A stretch of DNA of 64,000 nt from Tissierellia bacterium (GCA_012518035.1 JAAYTL010000118.1:24137-88136), one strand, 5' to 3'; positions 25,150-34,168 are shown, counted from the stretch's first letter. The notes: generated by a model not told the origin, from the sequence alone. Translations and numbers: made by a program.

Positions 25150-27516
25150 CTATGCCTTTTCTATATGCCAAATCTCTTTTACATAGTCTTGAATGGTCCT
25201 GTCAGAGCTGAATTTCCCAGCCTTAGATAGGTTAATCCAACATTTTCTAGCCCAGCCTAATTTATCCCTATAAGCTTGGTCCACCATCATCTGGCCCTCC
25301 CTATAACTCTCAAAATCCTTTAAGACATAATAGACATCTGCCTTATGCCAGTGGGTCCCTCTTAACAGAGAGTCATACAAGTCAGTATACTGATCCTTGG
25401 CTCTTCCATTAAACTCTCCACTAATCAGGCTATCAACAACCCTTTTTAGACCAGGAATTCCATTATAATAGTCCCATGGATTGTAATAGGCATCGATTTC
25501 AGTTAACTCTTCAACCCTAGCTCCAAATATGAAGTTGTTTTCTTCACCAGCCTCTTCGACTATTTCTACATTGGCCCCATCATAAGTCCCTAGGGTAGGA
25601 GCACCATTTAGCATAAACTTCATATTACCAGTGCCTGATGCCTCTTTACCTGCAGTAGAAATCTGCTCTGAAACATCTGCTGCTGGAAATAGCTTTTCAG
25701 CATAAGATACCCTGTAGTTCTTTACAAATACAACCTTTATCTTGCCTCTTATATCTGGGTCATTATTTATTAATTCCTTGATATCATTTATAAACTTAAT
25801 AACTGTCTTGGCCCTATAGTAACCAGGTGCAGCCTTGCCTCCAAATATAAAGGTCCTGGGGACAATGTCTAAATCTGGATTCTCTTTTAATCTATAGTAT
25901 AAATCCAAGATATGGAAGGCATTTAATAGTTGTCTCTTATATTCATGAAATCTCTTAATTTGAATGTCAAAGATAGAATTGGGATCTATCTCGATCTCCT
26001 CGTGTTCCTTAATATACTTTGCCAGTTGAATCTTCTTAGTCATCTTTATATCCATAAACCTATTTAGGATGTCCTCATCATCGGCATATCTTTCTAACTT
26101 CTCAAGCTCATCCAGTTTTGTAATCCATCTGTCTGAGCCCAATAACTCGGTAATCAGACTGGATAATTCAGGGTTGGATAAGAGGAGCCATCTTCTCTGA
26201 GTTATCCCATTAGTTTTATTATTAAATCTTTCGGGGAACAAGTCAGCCCAATCCTTAAGCTCCCTAGTTTTAAGGATTTCAGTATGAAGTCTAGCCACTC
26301 CATTTGTTGAGTGGGAACCGTAGATTGACAACCAGGCCATTTTGATCTGCCCATCCTGGATTATTCCATATGAATTTATCTTTTCAGTAGGTATCCCCCT
26401 ATGCAAAAGCTCCCCTCTTAATTGGTTATCAATTAACTCTATAATCCTATAGACGTCTGGCAAGAGCTCCCTATATAAAACCACATCCCATTGCTCCAAG
26501 GCCTCCGACAAAATGGTGTGGTTGGTATAAGCAAAGGTTTGAACCGTTATTTCCCAGGCCTTCTGCCACTCCATATTCTCCACCCTGGTGAGTATTCTCA
26601 TCAATTCTGGTATGGCAACTGTTGGATGGGTATCATTCAATTGGATTGCATGGAAGTGGTGAAAATTATCAAGACTACCATACTTCTCCTTATGTCTATT
26701 TACAAGGTCCTGGATGGATGCAGATACAAAGAAGTATTGCTGCTTAAGTCTTAGCTTCTTGCCTTCTCTATTGGAATCATTGGGATAGAGTACCTTGGAG
26801 ATATTCTCAGCATTATTCTTCTCCTTGACAGCTAAATCATAGTTTTGGTTGTTAAACTCTTCAAAATTAAAAGGCTCAAAGGGTTCTGATTTCCATAGCC
26901 TAAGTGTATTAATGGTCTCTCCCTTATAGCCGATAATCGGGGTATCATAGGGAACTGCCTTAATATCACCATCAGCAAAGTGGACTTGCACTGCATCTGA
27001 TTCTCTCCTGATTGACCAAGGATCACCATATTGAAGCCAGTTGTCCGCCTTTTCATCTTGAAAACCATTCTTAAATCCCTGCTTGAAGAGGCCATACTCA
27101 TACCTGATTCCGTAGCCTGATAAGGGATAGTTGAGGCTGGCGGCTGAATCTAGAAAACATGCAGCCAGTCTTCCCAGACCACCATTGCCCAGGGCTGCAT
27201 CATTTTCTTTTTCTTCAATCTCATTATAATCTATTCCAATCTCCTCTAACATATTTTTTACAGCGTCAATACAGCTAAGATTCATCAGATTATTGCTCAG
27301 AGCCCTACCCATAAGATATTCAGCAGAAAAATAGTAGGCTTGTTTCTTACCTTCAAATTTCTTTTTAGATTCCATCCATAATGGTAGGACCTCGTCCATA
27401 ACAGCCTCTGAAAGGCCTGTATATTTTTCTACTGGATTACAATCCTTCAGATCCTTCCCAAAGTTTTTTAAGGCATATTTTTTCATATTGGTCTTTATAC
27501 TCTCTATCCTATTCAT
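25150..27516 (-). CDS. malP: Glycogen/maltodextrin phosphorylase
   Basis: A 788-residue GT35 phosphorylase that releases glucose 1-phosphate from alpha-1,4-glucans. The pyridoxal phosphate lysine is in GTGNMKFMLNGAPTLGTYDG. NGGLGRLAACFLDSAA, KRFHEYKRQLLN and NTHHTILSEALE-like blocks (NHTILSEALEQW) are standard. The start ATG follows GGAGGTAATTTA. It begins four bases after the malQ stop, so they are translationally linked, and malR follows. With MalQ it degrades maltodextrins to glucose and glucose 1-phosphate. Whether storage glycogen is also a substrate cannot be decided. Confidence 0.95.
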   Translation of the reverse strand: MNRIESIKTNMKKYALKNFGKDLKDCNPVEKYTGLSEAVMDEVLPLWMESKKKFEGKKQAYYFSAEYLMGRALSNNLMNLSCIDAVKNMLEEIGIDYNEIEEKENDAALGNGGLGRLAACFLDSAASLNYPLSGYGIRYEYGLFKQGFKNGFQDEKADNWLQYGDPWSIRRESDAVQVHFADGDIKAVPYDTPIIGYKGETINTLRLWKSEPFEPFNFEEFNNQNYDLAVKEKNNAENISKVLYPNDSNREGKKLRLKQQYFFVSASIQDLVNRHKEKYGSLDNFHHFHAIQLNDTHPTVAIPELMRILTRVENMEWQKAWEITVQTFAYTNHTILSEALEQWDVVLYRELLPDVYRIIELIDNQLRGELLHRGIPTEKINSYGIIQDGQIKMAWLSIYGSHSTNGVARLHTEILKTRELKDWADLFPERFNNKTNGITQRRWLLLSNPELSSLITELLGSDRWITKLDELEKLERYADDEDILNRFMDIKMTKKIQLAKYIKEHEEIEIDPNSIFDIQIKRFHEYKRQLLNAFHILDLYYRLKENPDLDIVPRTFIFGGKAAPGYYRAKTVIKFINDIKELINNDPDIRGKIKVVFVKNYRVSYAEKLFPAADVSEQISTAGKEASGTGNMKFMLNGAPTLGTYDGANVEIVEEAGEENNFIFGARVEELTEIDAYYNPWDYYNGIPGLKRVVDSLISGEFNGRAKDQYTDLYDSLLRGTHWHKADVYYVLKDFESYREGQMMVDQAYRDKLGWARKCWINLSKAGKFSSDRTIQDYVKEIWHIEKA

Positions 27517-27520
27517 TAAA

Positions 27521-28999
27521 TTACCTCCAATATCGTATTGTTAGGTCCTTGAGTTTATAAGCCAAATCATCAGTTAATTGATTGGCTTTTAATCTCCAAG
27601 TCCAATTATCACCTAGGCTGCCGGGAGTATTCATCCTAGCATCATCGTCTAAACCTAGGACGTCCTGCATCGTTGTTATTGCTATATTTGCTGTAGATGC
27701 CCAGGCCCCCCTTATTATCCCCCAGTTCAACCCTTCATCAATACTTAACTTCAAATACTGGACTATGTATTCATACATGTCCCTAGGTAGGGTTTCTAAC
27801 CATCCCATTATAGTCTGGTTGTCATGGGTGCTCGTGTAGACAATACAGTTTTTTTCAAACTTGTGGGGGGTATGCTCACTGTCATAGATAGGGTTGAACC
27901 CAAATTGTAGGACCTTCATATTGGGAAAGCCAGATTCTTTTACCATCTTAATTACTTCCGGAGTGTTAAATCCTAAATCCTCAACTATTATATCAAGTTG
28001 ACCAAGTTCTTCTATGATTTTATCAAATAGCTTAAGACCTGGTCCTTGAACCCACCTACCATTTACGGCAGTTTCAGACCCATATTTTACTTCCCAATAG
28101 GACTCGAATCCCCTGAAATGATCAATTCTTATAACATCGTAGATCTTAAAGCTATGTTCTACTCTCTTTATCCACCAAGTATAGTTATCTTCTTCCATGG
28201 CATCCCAGTCATATATTGGGTTACCCCATAATTGGCCTGTATCTGTATACCCATCAGGTGGGCAACCAGCAACTGTTATTGGGAGGAGGTTTTCGTCAAG
28301 CTTGAAAAACCCAGGATTCCTCCATACATCTGCGCTATCCTCAGATACATAGATGGGTAAATCTCCTATTATTTTTATTCCCTTTTTATTGGCATATTTT
28401 TTTAATCTCTTCCATTGCCTGAAAAAGTAATACTGGGTAAAGACCCAAAAATATACCTCATCCTGGTTCTCACTTTCAAAGTTTAAAACCCTATCTGAAT
28501 CATATCTTTTATATGCTATGTCCCAGTCATACCATGATTTATTTTGGTTTTTTGTTTTTATGGACATGAACAGGCAAAATTCTCTCAACCAGTCTAGATT
28601 GGCCACATAAAAGTTTTCTAATTTATCCAAAAGATCTGATCTTGCATTCTTGTAAGCTGTCCTTAGGAGGGCCATCTTGTTTTCAAATAATAAGCCATAA
28701 TCTACCTTATTGTTTACTTTATTCAACCTATAGTTGTCTATGTCCTCTTGCTTAAGATAGTTAAGACCCAGAAATTCATCTAAATCTATAAAATATGGAT
28801 TACCTGCGAAGGCTGAAAAGCATTGGTAGGGTGAGTCACCAAAACCGGTAACACCCAAGGGTAGGATCTGCCAGTTTTTCTGATTTGCCTTATGCAAAAA
28901 ATCAACAAACCTATATGCTCCCTCCCCAAAATCACCTATACCATATTTTCCTGGCAAGGAGGATATATGCATTAATATTCCACTAGATCTTTTATTCAT
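27521..28999 (-). CDS. malQ: 4-alpha-glucanotransferase (amylomaltase)
   Basis: A 492-residue GH77 enzyme that disproportionates maltodextrins and releases glucose. The nucleophile block VIRIDHFRGFESYW and the acid/base block DIIVEDLGFNTPEV are present, along with LPLGVTGFGDSPYQCFSAFAGNPY near the start. The frame opens at GTG 29008, which is inside the AGGTGA ribosome site, so ATG 28999 is the start. First gene of the malQPR operon, with a promoter and operator upstream. Confidence 0.95.
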   Translation of the reverse strand: MNKRSSGILMHISSLPGKYGIGDFGEGAYRFVDFLHKANQKNWQILPLGVTGFGDSPYQCFSAFAGNPYFIDLDEFLGLNYLKQEDIDNYRLNKVNNKVDYGLLFENKMALLRTAYKNARSDLLDKLENFYVANLDWLREFCLFMSIKTKNQNKSWYDWDIAYKRYDSDRVLNFESENQDEVYFWVFTQYYFFRQWKRLKKYANKKGIKIIGDLPIYVSEDSADVWRNPGFFKLDENLLPITVAGCPPDGYTDTGQLWGNPIYDWDAMEEDNYTWWIKRVEHSFKIYDVIRIDHFRGFESYWEVKYGSETAVNGRWVQGPGLKLFDKIIEELGQLDIIVEDLGFNTPEVIKMVKESGFPNMKVLQFGFNPIYDSEHTPHKFEKNCIVYTSTHDNQTIMGWLETLPRDMYEYIVQYLKLSIDEGLNWGIIRGAWASTANIAITTMQDVLGLDDDARMNTPGSLGDNWTWRLKANQLTDDLAYKLKDLTIRYWR

Positions 29000-29025
29000 A
29001 ATATTCACCTAAATATTTTTGGTTT

Positions 29026-29076
29026 GTGCAATCGGTTGCACTATTTTAATATATCAATATATGTAGATTTTGTAAA
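29026..29076 (-). promoter_or_regulatory. malQPR promoter with LacI/MalR operator
   Basis: On the minus strand, TTTACA (29071-29076), a 17-base spacer and TATATT (29048-29053) form a promoter with a start near 29041. Immediately downstream lies the palindrome GTGCAACCGATTGCAC (29026-29041), with a central CG and TTGCA/TGCAA arms as in MalR and CcpA-type operators. A repressor here would block initiation. Confidence 0.8.
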
Positions 29077-29104
29077 GATTCGTTTTGAATTTGATGGATA
29101 AATA

Positions 29105-29149
29105 AAAAAGGCCGTTTCATAATCCAATAACTGGATATGAAACGGCCTA
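29105..29149. terminator. Strong terminator after the universal stress protein gene
   Basis: AGGCCGTTTCATA pairs with TATGAAACGGCCT, extended by TCCA/TGGA, and on the minus strand runs into TTTTTTATTT. It ends the uspA-like gene. Confidence 0.92.
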
Positions 29150-29162
29150 TAAGATTAAAACC

Positions 29163-29588
29163 CTATTTAACAACTAATACTGATGTCTTAATATAATGGA
29201 TAACTTTATCTGATACACTACCTAGAAGGGTTCTTGAGAAAACCCCTAATCCTCTACTTCCCATTACCACCAAATCAAATCCTTCTTCTTCTGCATATTT
29301 TACAACTTCGTTAGCTGGGTCTCCTCTCTTATATAAGGCCTCAACCTTTCCTGGGTAATCCTCGAAGTGTAGCATTTGTTTTTCTAGTAGCTTTCTACTT
29401 TGACTTAAAAGACTTCTTTCCATATCCTTGTAAAAATCCTTATTATGAATATATTTATAGTCCTGCATGGGGCGAATTACATTTAGGATAGTGATGTCGC
29501 TGTTAAACTTTGACCCTATTTCCTTAGCCTTTAATAGGGCTTTGATTGAATACTCGGATCCATCGACTGCCACTAAAATCTTATTCAT
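29163..29588 (-). CDS. Universal stress protein (UspA family)
   Basis: A 141-residue single UspA domain. The N-terminus reads NKILVAVDGSEYSIKALLKA and the C-terminal nucleotide-binding block is LVVMGSRGLGVFSRTLLGSVSDKVI, with G-x2-G-x9-G(S/T) spacing of ATP-binding members. The frame opens seven codons earlier, but GGGGAGG is eight bases before ATG 29588. The role is a general stress or energy-limitation response. Monocistronic. Confidence 0.92.
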   Translation of the reverse strand: MNKILVAVDGSEYSIKALLKAKEIGSKFNSDITILNVIRPMQDYKYIHNKDFYKDMERSLLSQSRKLLEKQMLHFEDYPGKVEALYKRGDPANEVVKYAEEEGFDLVVMGSRGLGVFSRTLLGSVSDKVIHYIKTSVLVVK

Positions 29589-29663
29589 AGACCATACCTC
29601 CCCTATCAATTATTACCGTTAAGATATTATCAATTTATTTATACCCATTTTCCCCTTAAATAA

Positions 29664-29692
29664 TTGACCATATAGCCTTTTTTTGATATTAT
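29664..29692 (+). promoter_or_regulatory. Promoter for the degV-family gene
   Basis: TTGACC (29664-29669), a 17-base spacer and TATTAT (29687-29692) predict a start near 29699, about 58 bases before the ATG. Confidence 0.7.
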
Positions 29693-29756
29693 TACCACTA
29701 GGCAGTTATATATTTTAGGAAAATATCATGGTAGGGATCTAGAAAGGACTATTAAG

Positions 29757-30608
29757 ATGAGTAAAATAATATTGAGCGCTGATAGTATTTGTGATTTAAA
29801 TCAGGAGCTTATTGAAAAGTATAATATACATACAACACCATACACCATCGTCATTGGTGAGAATACATATAAGGACAATGTGGACATTACCCCATCTGAT
29901 ATCTATAAGGCATACTGGGAAGAAGGAATCTTACCGAAAACAGCATCAATAAACGTAGGTGAATATTACAATTATTTTAAACCTTGGGTGGATGATGGTT
30001 ACGAGATTATTCATATTACCCTGGCCAGTGTCTTAACTAGTAGTTATAATAACTGTAACTTGGCTGCTACTGATTTAGATGGAGTACATATTATAGATTC
30101 CCAGAATCTTTCAGTTGGGACAGGCCTCTTAGTTTTGAAGGCCGCTGAACTGATAGAGGAAGGACTTGGGGCCCAGGAAATCGTAGAGAGATTAAAGAAA
30201 CATAGGGAAAAAATACTTATGAGCTTTATATTAGATAACTTGGAGTTTCTACATGCAGGCGGCCGATGTTCCAAGATTACTTCACTGAGCTCTAGTGTAT
30301 TAAAGATTAAACCAGTTATAAACGTAGATAATTTATCAGGTTCCATGTCCCCAGGTAGCAAATATAGGGGAAATTTGGACAAGTCCATCGTAAAGTACAT
30401 AAAAAACAAGATTTCTTCTTATGAGAATATAAATGATGAGAAGATATTTATAGTACACTCTGGAATAGATGATTCCTATATAGATTTAGCTAAGGAAACA
30501 ATTAAGAAGATGATGGATTTTAAGGAAATCCATATTACAAGAGCTAGCTGTACTATTTCCAGTCATTGCGGACCAAATACATTGGGTATAGCGTTTGAAA
30601 CTAAATAA
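29757..30608 (+). CDS. degV: DegV-family fatty-acid-binding protein
   Basis: A 283-residue DegV protein. Hallmarks are ILSADSICDLNQELIEKYNI, YYNYFKPWVDDGYEIIHITLASVLTSSYN and NLEFLHAGGRCSK. Members bind fatty acids; FakB proteins hand them to a FakA kinase, but no fakA is adjacent, so a FakB role is only possible. AAAGGAC precedes the ATG. Lone plus-strand gene with its own promoter and terminator. Confidence 0.92.
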   Translation: MSKIILSADSICDLNQELIEKYNIHTTPYTIVIGENTYKDNVDITPSDIYKAYWEEGILPKTASINVGEYYNYFKPWVDDGYEIIHITLASVLTSSYNNCNLAATDLDGVHIIDSQNLSVGTGLLVLKAAELIEEGLGAQEIVERLKKHREKILMSFILDNLEFLHAGGRCSKITSLSSSVLKIKPVINVDNLSGSMSPGSKYRGNLDKSIVKYIKNKISSYENINDEKIFIVHSGIDDSYIDLAKETIKKMMDFKEIHITRASCTISSHCGPNTLGIAFETK

Positions 30609-30613
30609 AATAT

Positions 30614-30640
30614 AAGCGTAGGAATCCTCCTACGCTTTTT
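30614..30640 (+). terminator. Terminator after degV
   Basis: AAGCGTAGGA and TCCTACGCTT form a 10-bp stem with a 4-base loop and a TTTTT tail five bases after the stop. Confidence 0.9.
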
Positions 30641-30682
30641 CATCATTGCCTAATATGAATTCAATTACTTATAGGCCAAATA

Positions 30683-31228
30683 TTACTCATTGAACTCTTC
30701 CTTTAATATTGCGTAGCTTTTTAAGTCAATTGCCACACCATTCTTGATAATATCTTGTCTCCGTGTGCCTTCATACTTCATTCCTATTTTTTCCATTACT
30801 TTGTAGGAAGCCACATTGCTTTCCATGGCTAATGCGTATATCCTATTTAAATTCAGCTCTTTAAATCCAAAGGCTAAAAGAGCCCTTGATGCTTCAGTAC
30901 AATAACCCTTACTCCAATAAGGAACTCCAATCCAGTAGACTAGTTCTGCTTTCCTGTGAGTATTATTTATATGTAATCCTACTGTACCTACTAATTCATT
31001 GTCTTCCTTCTTCACTATGGCATATATAATCCCTTTCTTATTAATAAAGATATCCTTGTGCATATTAATCCATGCTTCCGCCATCCCATCCTCATATGGA
31101 TGTGGTACATTTAAAGTTGTTTCGGCAACTTTTGGATCACCTGCTAATTCTCTTACTCTACTAGAATCACGTAGTTCAAATGGTCTTAATTGTAATCTAT
31201 CTGTATTGATTATTGGTTGTTTACACAT
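30683..31228 (-). CDS. GNAT acetyltransferase, RimJ/RimL type
   Basis: About 181 residues. INTDRLQLRPFELRD at the start, ELVYWIGVPYWSKGYCTEASRALL with the acetyl-CoA-binding loop, and NLNRIYALAMESNVASYKVMEKIGMKYEG are characteristic of the RimJ/RimL branch of GNAT enzymes. The substrate could be a protein N-terminus or a small amine. GGGGAT precedes ATG 31228, which gives the usual family start; an upstream in-frame ATG at 31273 is also open. Confidence 0.88.
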   Translation of the reverse strand: MCKQPIINTDRLQLRPFELRDSSRVRELAGDPKVAETTLNVPHPYEDGMAEAWINMHKDIFINKKGIIYAIVKKEDNELVGTVGLHINNTHRKAELVYWIGVPYWSKGYCTEASRALLAFGFKELNLNRIYALAMESNVASYKVMEKIGMKYEGTRRQDIIKNGVAIDLKSYAILKEEFNE

Positions 31229-31326
31229 TTCTATATCCCCTATTTTATTAGATTTGTGATTAATAGACTCCATTACTCACCGTTGATAATAAAGAATTTA
31301 CTAGTCGCACTTGTCTCTTACTAGAT

Positions 31327-32178
31327 CTATTCATTATACAAGGTGACCTTGATTATCTGAGGTCTGTTGAAGATTCTTATGGGAATTATACTATTACCTA
31401 GTCCTCTGCTAACGTACATGGTTGAATCTTCAACTGTATAAGGTCCACTTGAGTACTTGGGGAAAATTCCCTGGTCTGGTGCTATTAACCCACCTAAGCC
31501 TGGTATTCTAAACTGGCCTCCATGAGCATGTCCAGAAAATATCATGTCAACACCATAAGAAGCGTATATATCGATTAACTCTGGTCTATGGGACAGAAGA
31601 ATTTGAAAAGTATCATAATCGACTAAGCTTGACAAATGCTCTTCTAAATTGGCTGTAATTACACCATCTAGGTAACTCCTTGTAAGGAAATTAGGGTCCG
31701 ATAGACCTAAAATTTCTAATGCACTATTTCCCTTAACTAATCCTACCTTAGTATCATCAAGGACTACTACACCTAGGTCTATCAATCCACTATGTATGTC
31801 TTCATACTTCCCTAACCAGGCCTCATGGTTACCAGAAACATAATAGACTGGAGCGATTTCCATTGCACCTTCAATAAAGGTAAGGGCTTGACCTAAGTTA
31901 TACCTTCTCCTATCTATTAAATCCCCTGTAATTACTATAAGATCCGGTTCAGTTGAGCTAAGCTTGTCTAAAAGATACTTTTGGTTCTTTCCGAAGGATT
32001 TATTATGTAAATCAGAAATATGGGCTATGGTAAGCTCATTAAAACCTTTAGGTACTTTGCTACTCTTATAGATGAAGCTAGAAATTACTATATGGTTATT
32101 TTGCCAAAAACAAAACACAATCATGAGTATGATGATACTTATTAAGATTGGCATCCTCCTAATTCTCCTGGACTTCAT
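31327..32178 (-). CDS. Membrane-anchored metallophosphoesterase (YkuE-like)
   Basis: A 283-residue calcineurin-like phosphoesterase with an N-terminal transmembrane anchor (MPILISIIILMIVFCFW). Metal-site motifs are HISDLHNKSFG, VITGDLIDRR, YVSGNHEAW, LLSHRPELI and FSGHAHGGQF in the proper order. YkuE and LpxH-type relatives act at the membrane or cell wall, but the substrate is unknown. The gene lies 41 bases downstream of the ABC-F gene on the same strand and may be co-transcribed with it. Confidence 0.9.
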   Translation of the reverse strand: MKSRRIRRMPILISIIILMIVFCFWQNNHIVISSFIYKSSKVPKGFNELTIAHISDLHNKSFGKNQKYLLDKLSSTEPDLIVITGDLIDRRRYNLGQALTFIEGAMEIAPVYYVSGNHEAWLGKYEDIHSGLIDLGVVVLDDTKVGLVKGNSALEILGLSDPNFLTRSYLDGVITANLEEHLSSLVDYDTFQILLSHRPELIDIYASYGVDMIFSGHAHGGQFRIPGLGGLIAPDQGIFPKYSSGPYTVEDSTMYVSRGLGNSIIPIRIFNRPQIIKVTLYNE

Positions 32179-32218
32179 ATTAATAACACTTCCATTTTAT
32201 TATTAGTAGAACTTTCTT

Positions 32219-33859
32219 TTATAGTAAGGACTTCAAATCCCTTAATTTTGTTAGGAGTTCATAGTACTCCTGGTCTAATACTTCTATTTCCTCACTATTA
32301 GATTCTATAGATAACTTACCTATCACTTCTGAAATCCGTGTTTCAAGTACCATGATTCTTTTTTTTATTTCTTCTTTATCCTGTGACTTATCTATTCTTT
32401 CTAGAAATTCTTCATATCTACCCTTGAACATATGAATCTTATGATTCTCTATTGTCATAATATGATCTGCAATTGAACTGATAAATCTTCTATCATGGGA
32501 AACAAATAATAGCGTTTTATCATATTCCTTCAATAGGGATTCTATTGCTTCAAGGGAGTCTACATCCAGATAGTTTGTGGGTTCATCTAATATAAGTAAG
32601 TTGTTGTCTTGTAGTATTAGCTTAGCAAAAGATACCTTGACTAGTTCTCCTCCACTTAAAACACTAACTTTTTTATATACTGTATCCCCCTTAAATAGTA
32701 ACCTTGCTAGAATCAATCTTGCTAAATTCTCAGGATAAAAACTCGTATTCATCACGTTTTCAAGAATATTTAAATCTTGGTCTAAAATATCCATGTCTTG
32801 ACTAAAATATCCAATCCTAGCCTTTTGTGCAATTTTAATTCCTTCTTCTTTATTGATAATCATCTTAATTAGGGTACTTTTACCAGATCCATTGGGTCCT
32901 AATAGGGCTACCTTGTTACCATTATAGATAGTAAAATCTGCATCCTTAAATATAATCTTATCCTCGAACTTCTTATTAATATCCTGTCCTTCAATTATAA
33001 TTCGACTATAAAGATTACTAGAACCCAACATCTCAATCTTGATTTTTCTAGCTTCTATGGGATTATCCTTCTCTTCTAAGTGTTCAATTCTCTTTCTTAG
33101 ATTATTTATTTTCTTTTCAAGGTTTGCCTTTGATTTTTGTCCCCCCATCTTATGAAGTCTTGCTTCTGAAATTCCCATTCTCTTTGGTGGTCCTTTAATA
33201 CTTAGAGATTTTTGTCGAGTGTCTTGGATGATGGCTTCAAGTCTTTTCTTCTCATTTATATACTGATTATACTCAAATAAGGCCCTTTCTCTTTCGTCTT
33301 CTTTCTGCTTCCGATAATCTGTATAATTACCATTATAAACTTTTATCTTAGCATTCTCTACTTCAATAATCTTATTGCATAACTTATCAAGTAAATCTCT
33401 ATCGTGGGATATGATGATCAGGGTTCCCTTGTATTCATTCAGTCTTTCTTCTAATAGTCTTATTCCATCTATATCCAGATTACTAGTAGGTTCATCAGCA
33501 AATATTATTTCACTATCCTTATCCAAGGCTTGAGCTAGTTTAAATCTTGTCTTTTCCCCACCACTCATATTATCATTCCAGGTACTTGCTACTCTAAACT
33601 TAGAAGACATTTCGCTGCTGATATTCTTGTGATCAGGCCTACCAGATTGAGAAATATAGACAAATTCTCCAAGGAGTTTTACCCGACCTTCATCAGGATT
33701 TATTCTTTGGCTAAGAATGTCTATCAAGGTTGTTTTACCTGCACCATTTAAACCAACTATGCCAATACGGTCACCTAGGTATATCTTTAATTCGTCTATA
33801 TCTAAAATTAGCTTGTATCCATAGAATTTCTTAACCTTATTTAATTCAAGTAATAACAT
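32219..33859 (-). CDS. ABC-F ATPase, probable ribosome-protection type
   Basis: A 546-residue soluble protein with two ABC ATPase domains and no membrane segment. Walker A motifs are GIVGLNGAGKTT and ALLGPNGSGKST, signatures MSGGEKTRFKLAQAL and LSGGELVKVSFAKL, and Walker B FADEPTSNLD and LILDEPTNYLD. The inter-domain linker (about residues 185-275) is long, basic and coiled, as in ARE ABC-F proteins such as VmlR, Lsa, Vga or CplR that dislodge antibiotics from the ribosome. A housekeeping ABC-F role is the alternative. The 250-base structured leader with its own promoter is what one expects of an antibiotic-inducible member. ATG follows AGGAGGATTTT. Confidence 0.85.
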   Translation of the reverse strand: MLLLELNKVKKFYGYKLILDIDELKIYLGDRIGIVGLNGAGKTTLIDILSQRINPDEGRVKLLGEFVYISQSGRPDHKNISSEMSSKFRVASTWNDNMSGGEKTRFKLAQALDKDSEIIFADEPTSNLDIDGIRLLEERLNEYKGTLIIISHDRDLLDKLCNKIIEVENAKIKVYNGNYTDYRKQKEDERERALFEYNQYINEKKRLEAIIQDTRQKSLSIKGPPKRMGISEARLHKMGGQKSKANLEKKINNLRKRIEHLEEKDNPIEARKIKIEMLGSSNLYSRIIIEGQDINKKFEDKIIFKDADFTIYNGNKVALLGPNGSGKSTLIKMIINKEEGIKIAQKARIGYFSQDMDILDQDLNILENVMNTSFYPENLARLILARLLFKGDTVYKKVSVLSGGELVKVSFAKLILQDNNLLILDEPTNYLDVDSLEAIESLLKEYDKTLLFVSHDRRFISSIADHIMTIENHKIHMFKGRYEEFLERIDKSQDKEEIKKRIMVLETRISEVIGKLSIESNSEEIEVLDQEYYELLTKLRDLKSLL

Positions 33860-33862
33860 AAA

Positions 33863-33890
33863 ATCCTCCTTTTTTCTAGGAGGATAGTAT
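33863..33890 (-). promoter_or_regulatory. Ribosome-binding-site sequestering hairpin before the ABC-F gene
   Basis: The ribosome site AGGAGGAT (minus strand, 33863-33870) is an exact complement of ATCCTCCT (33878-33885), seven bases upstream, giving an 8-bp hairpin that hides it. The strand ATACTATCC (33882-33890), which overlaps the anti-ribosome-site by four bases, is instead complementary to GGATAGTAT (33973-33981) further up. The two pairings exclude each other. Confidence 0.65.
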
Positions 33891-33921
33891 TCTTAACAAT
33901 AACTCTATTAGTATGAGAAGT

Positions 33922-33943
33922 AAGTCAACAAAATTGTTGACTT
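33922..33943. terminator. Hairpin inside the ABC-F leader
   Basis: AAGTCAACA and TGTTGACTT form a perfect 9-bp stem. On the plus strand a run of T follows, so it could terminate plus-strand transcription. In the ABC-F leader it is enclosed by the long-range helix 33882-33890/33973-33981. Confidence 0.55.
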
Positions 33944-33983
33944 TTTTTAATAGCAAGTTATTATAGCTGTTGATACTATCCAC

Positions 33984-34034
33984 CTATATAATGCATAAGA
34001 AACAGGTAAAAGAATCATTAAAATAATGATTCAT
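33984..34034 (-). CDS. Candidate 16-residue leader peptide of the ABC-F gene
   Basis: An ORF reading MNHYFNDSFTCFLCII lies in the ABC-F leader. Codons 2-9 overlap a perfect hairpin (34012-34032, GAATCATTA/TAATGATTC) followed by TCTTTT, resembling a weak terminator. Its stop is two bases before GGATAGTAT, the 5' arm of the long-range pairing. Arrangement and position suggest a stalling peptide, but its ribosome site is weak. A tiny ORF (ATG TTC ATA TAA, 34071-34082) lies further upstream and is another candidate. Confidence 0.4.
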   Translation of the reverse strand: MNHYFNDSFTCFLCII

Positions 34035-34117
34035 GCCGATATCTTGTTAATCTTCTAATAGTAAAGTGGATTATATGAACATTCTATAAATACCTTGCCT
34101 TTCCTCTTGATAATTTA

Positions 34118-34145
34118 ATTATATCATCATTATATTTAGTGTCAA
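34118..34145 (-). promoter_or_regulatory. Consensus promoter of the ABC-F leader
   Basis: TTGACA (34140-34145), a 16-base spacer and TATAAT (34118-34123) on the minus strand predict a start near 34111. The 5' leader is then about 250 bases, far longer than others in this window. Confidence 0.8.
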
Positions 34146-34168
34146 TTAGTGATTATCAAGCACTAACT

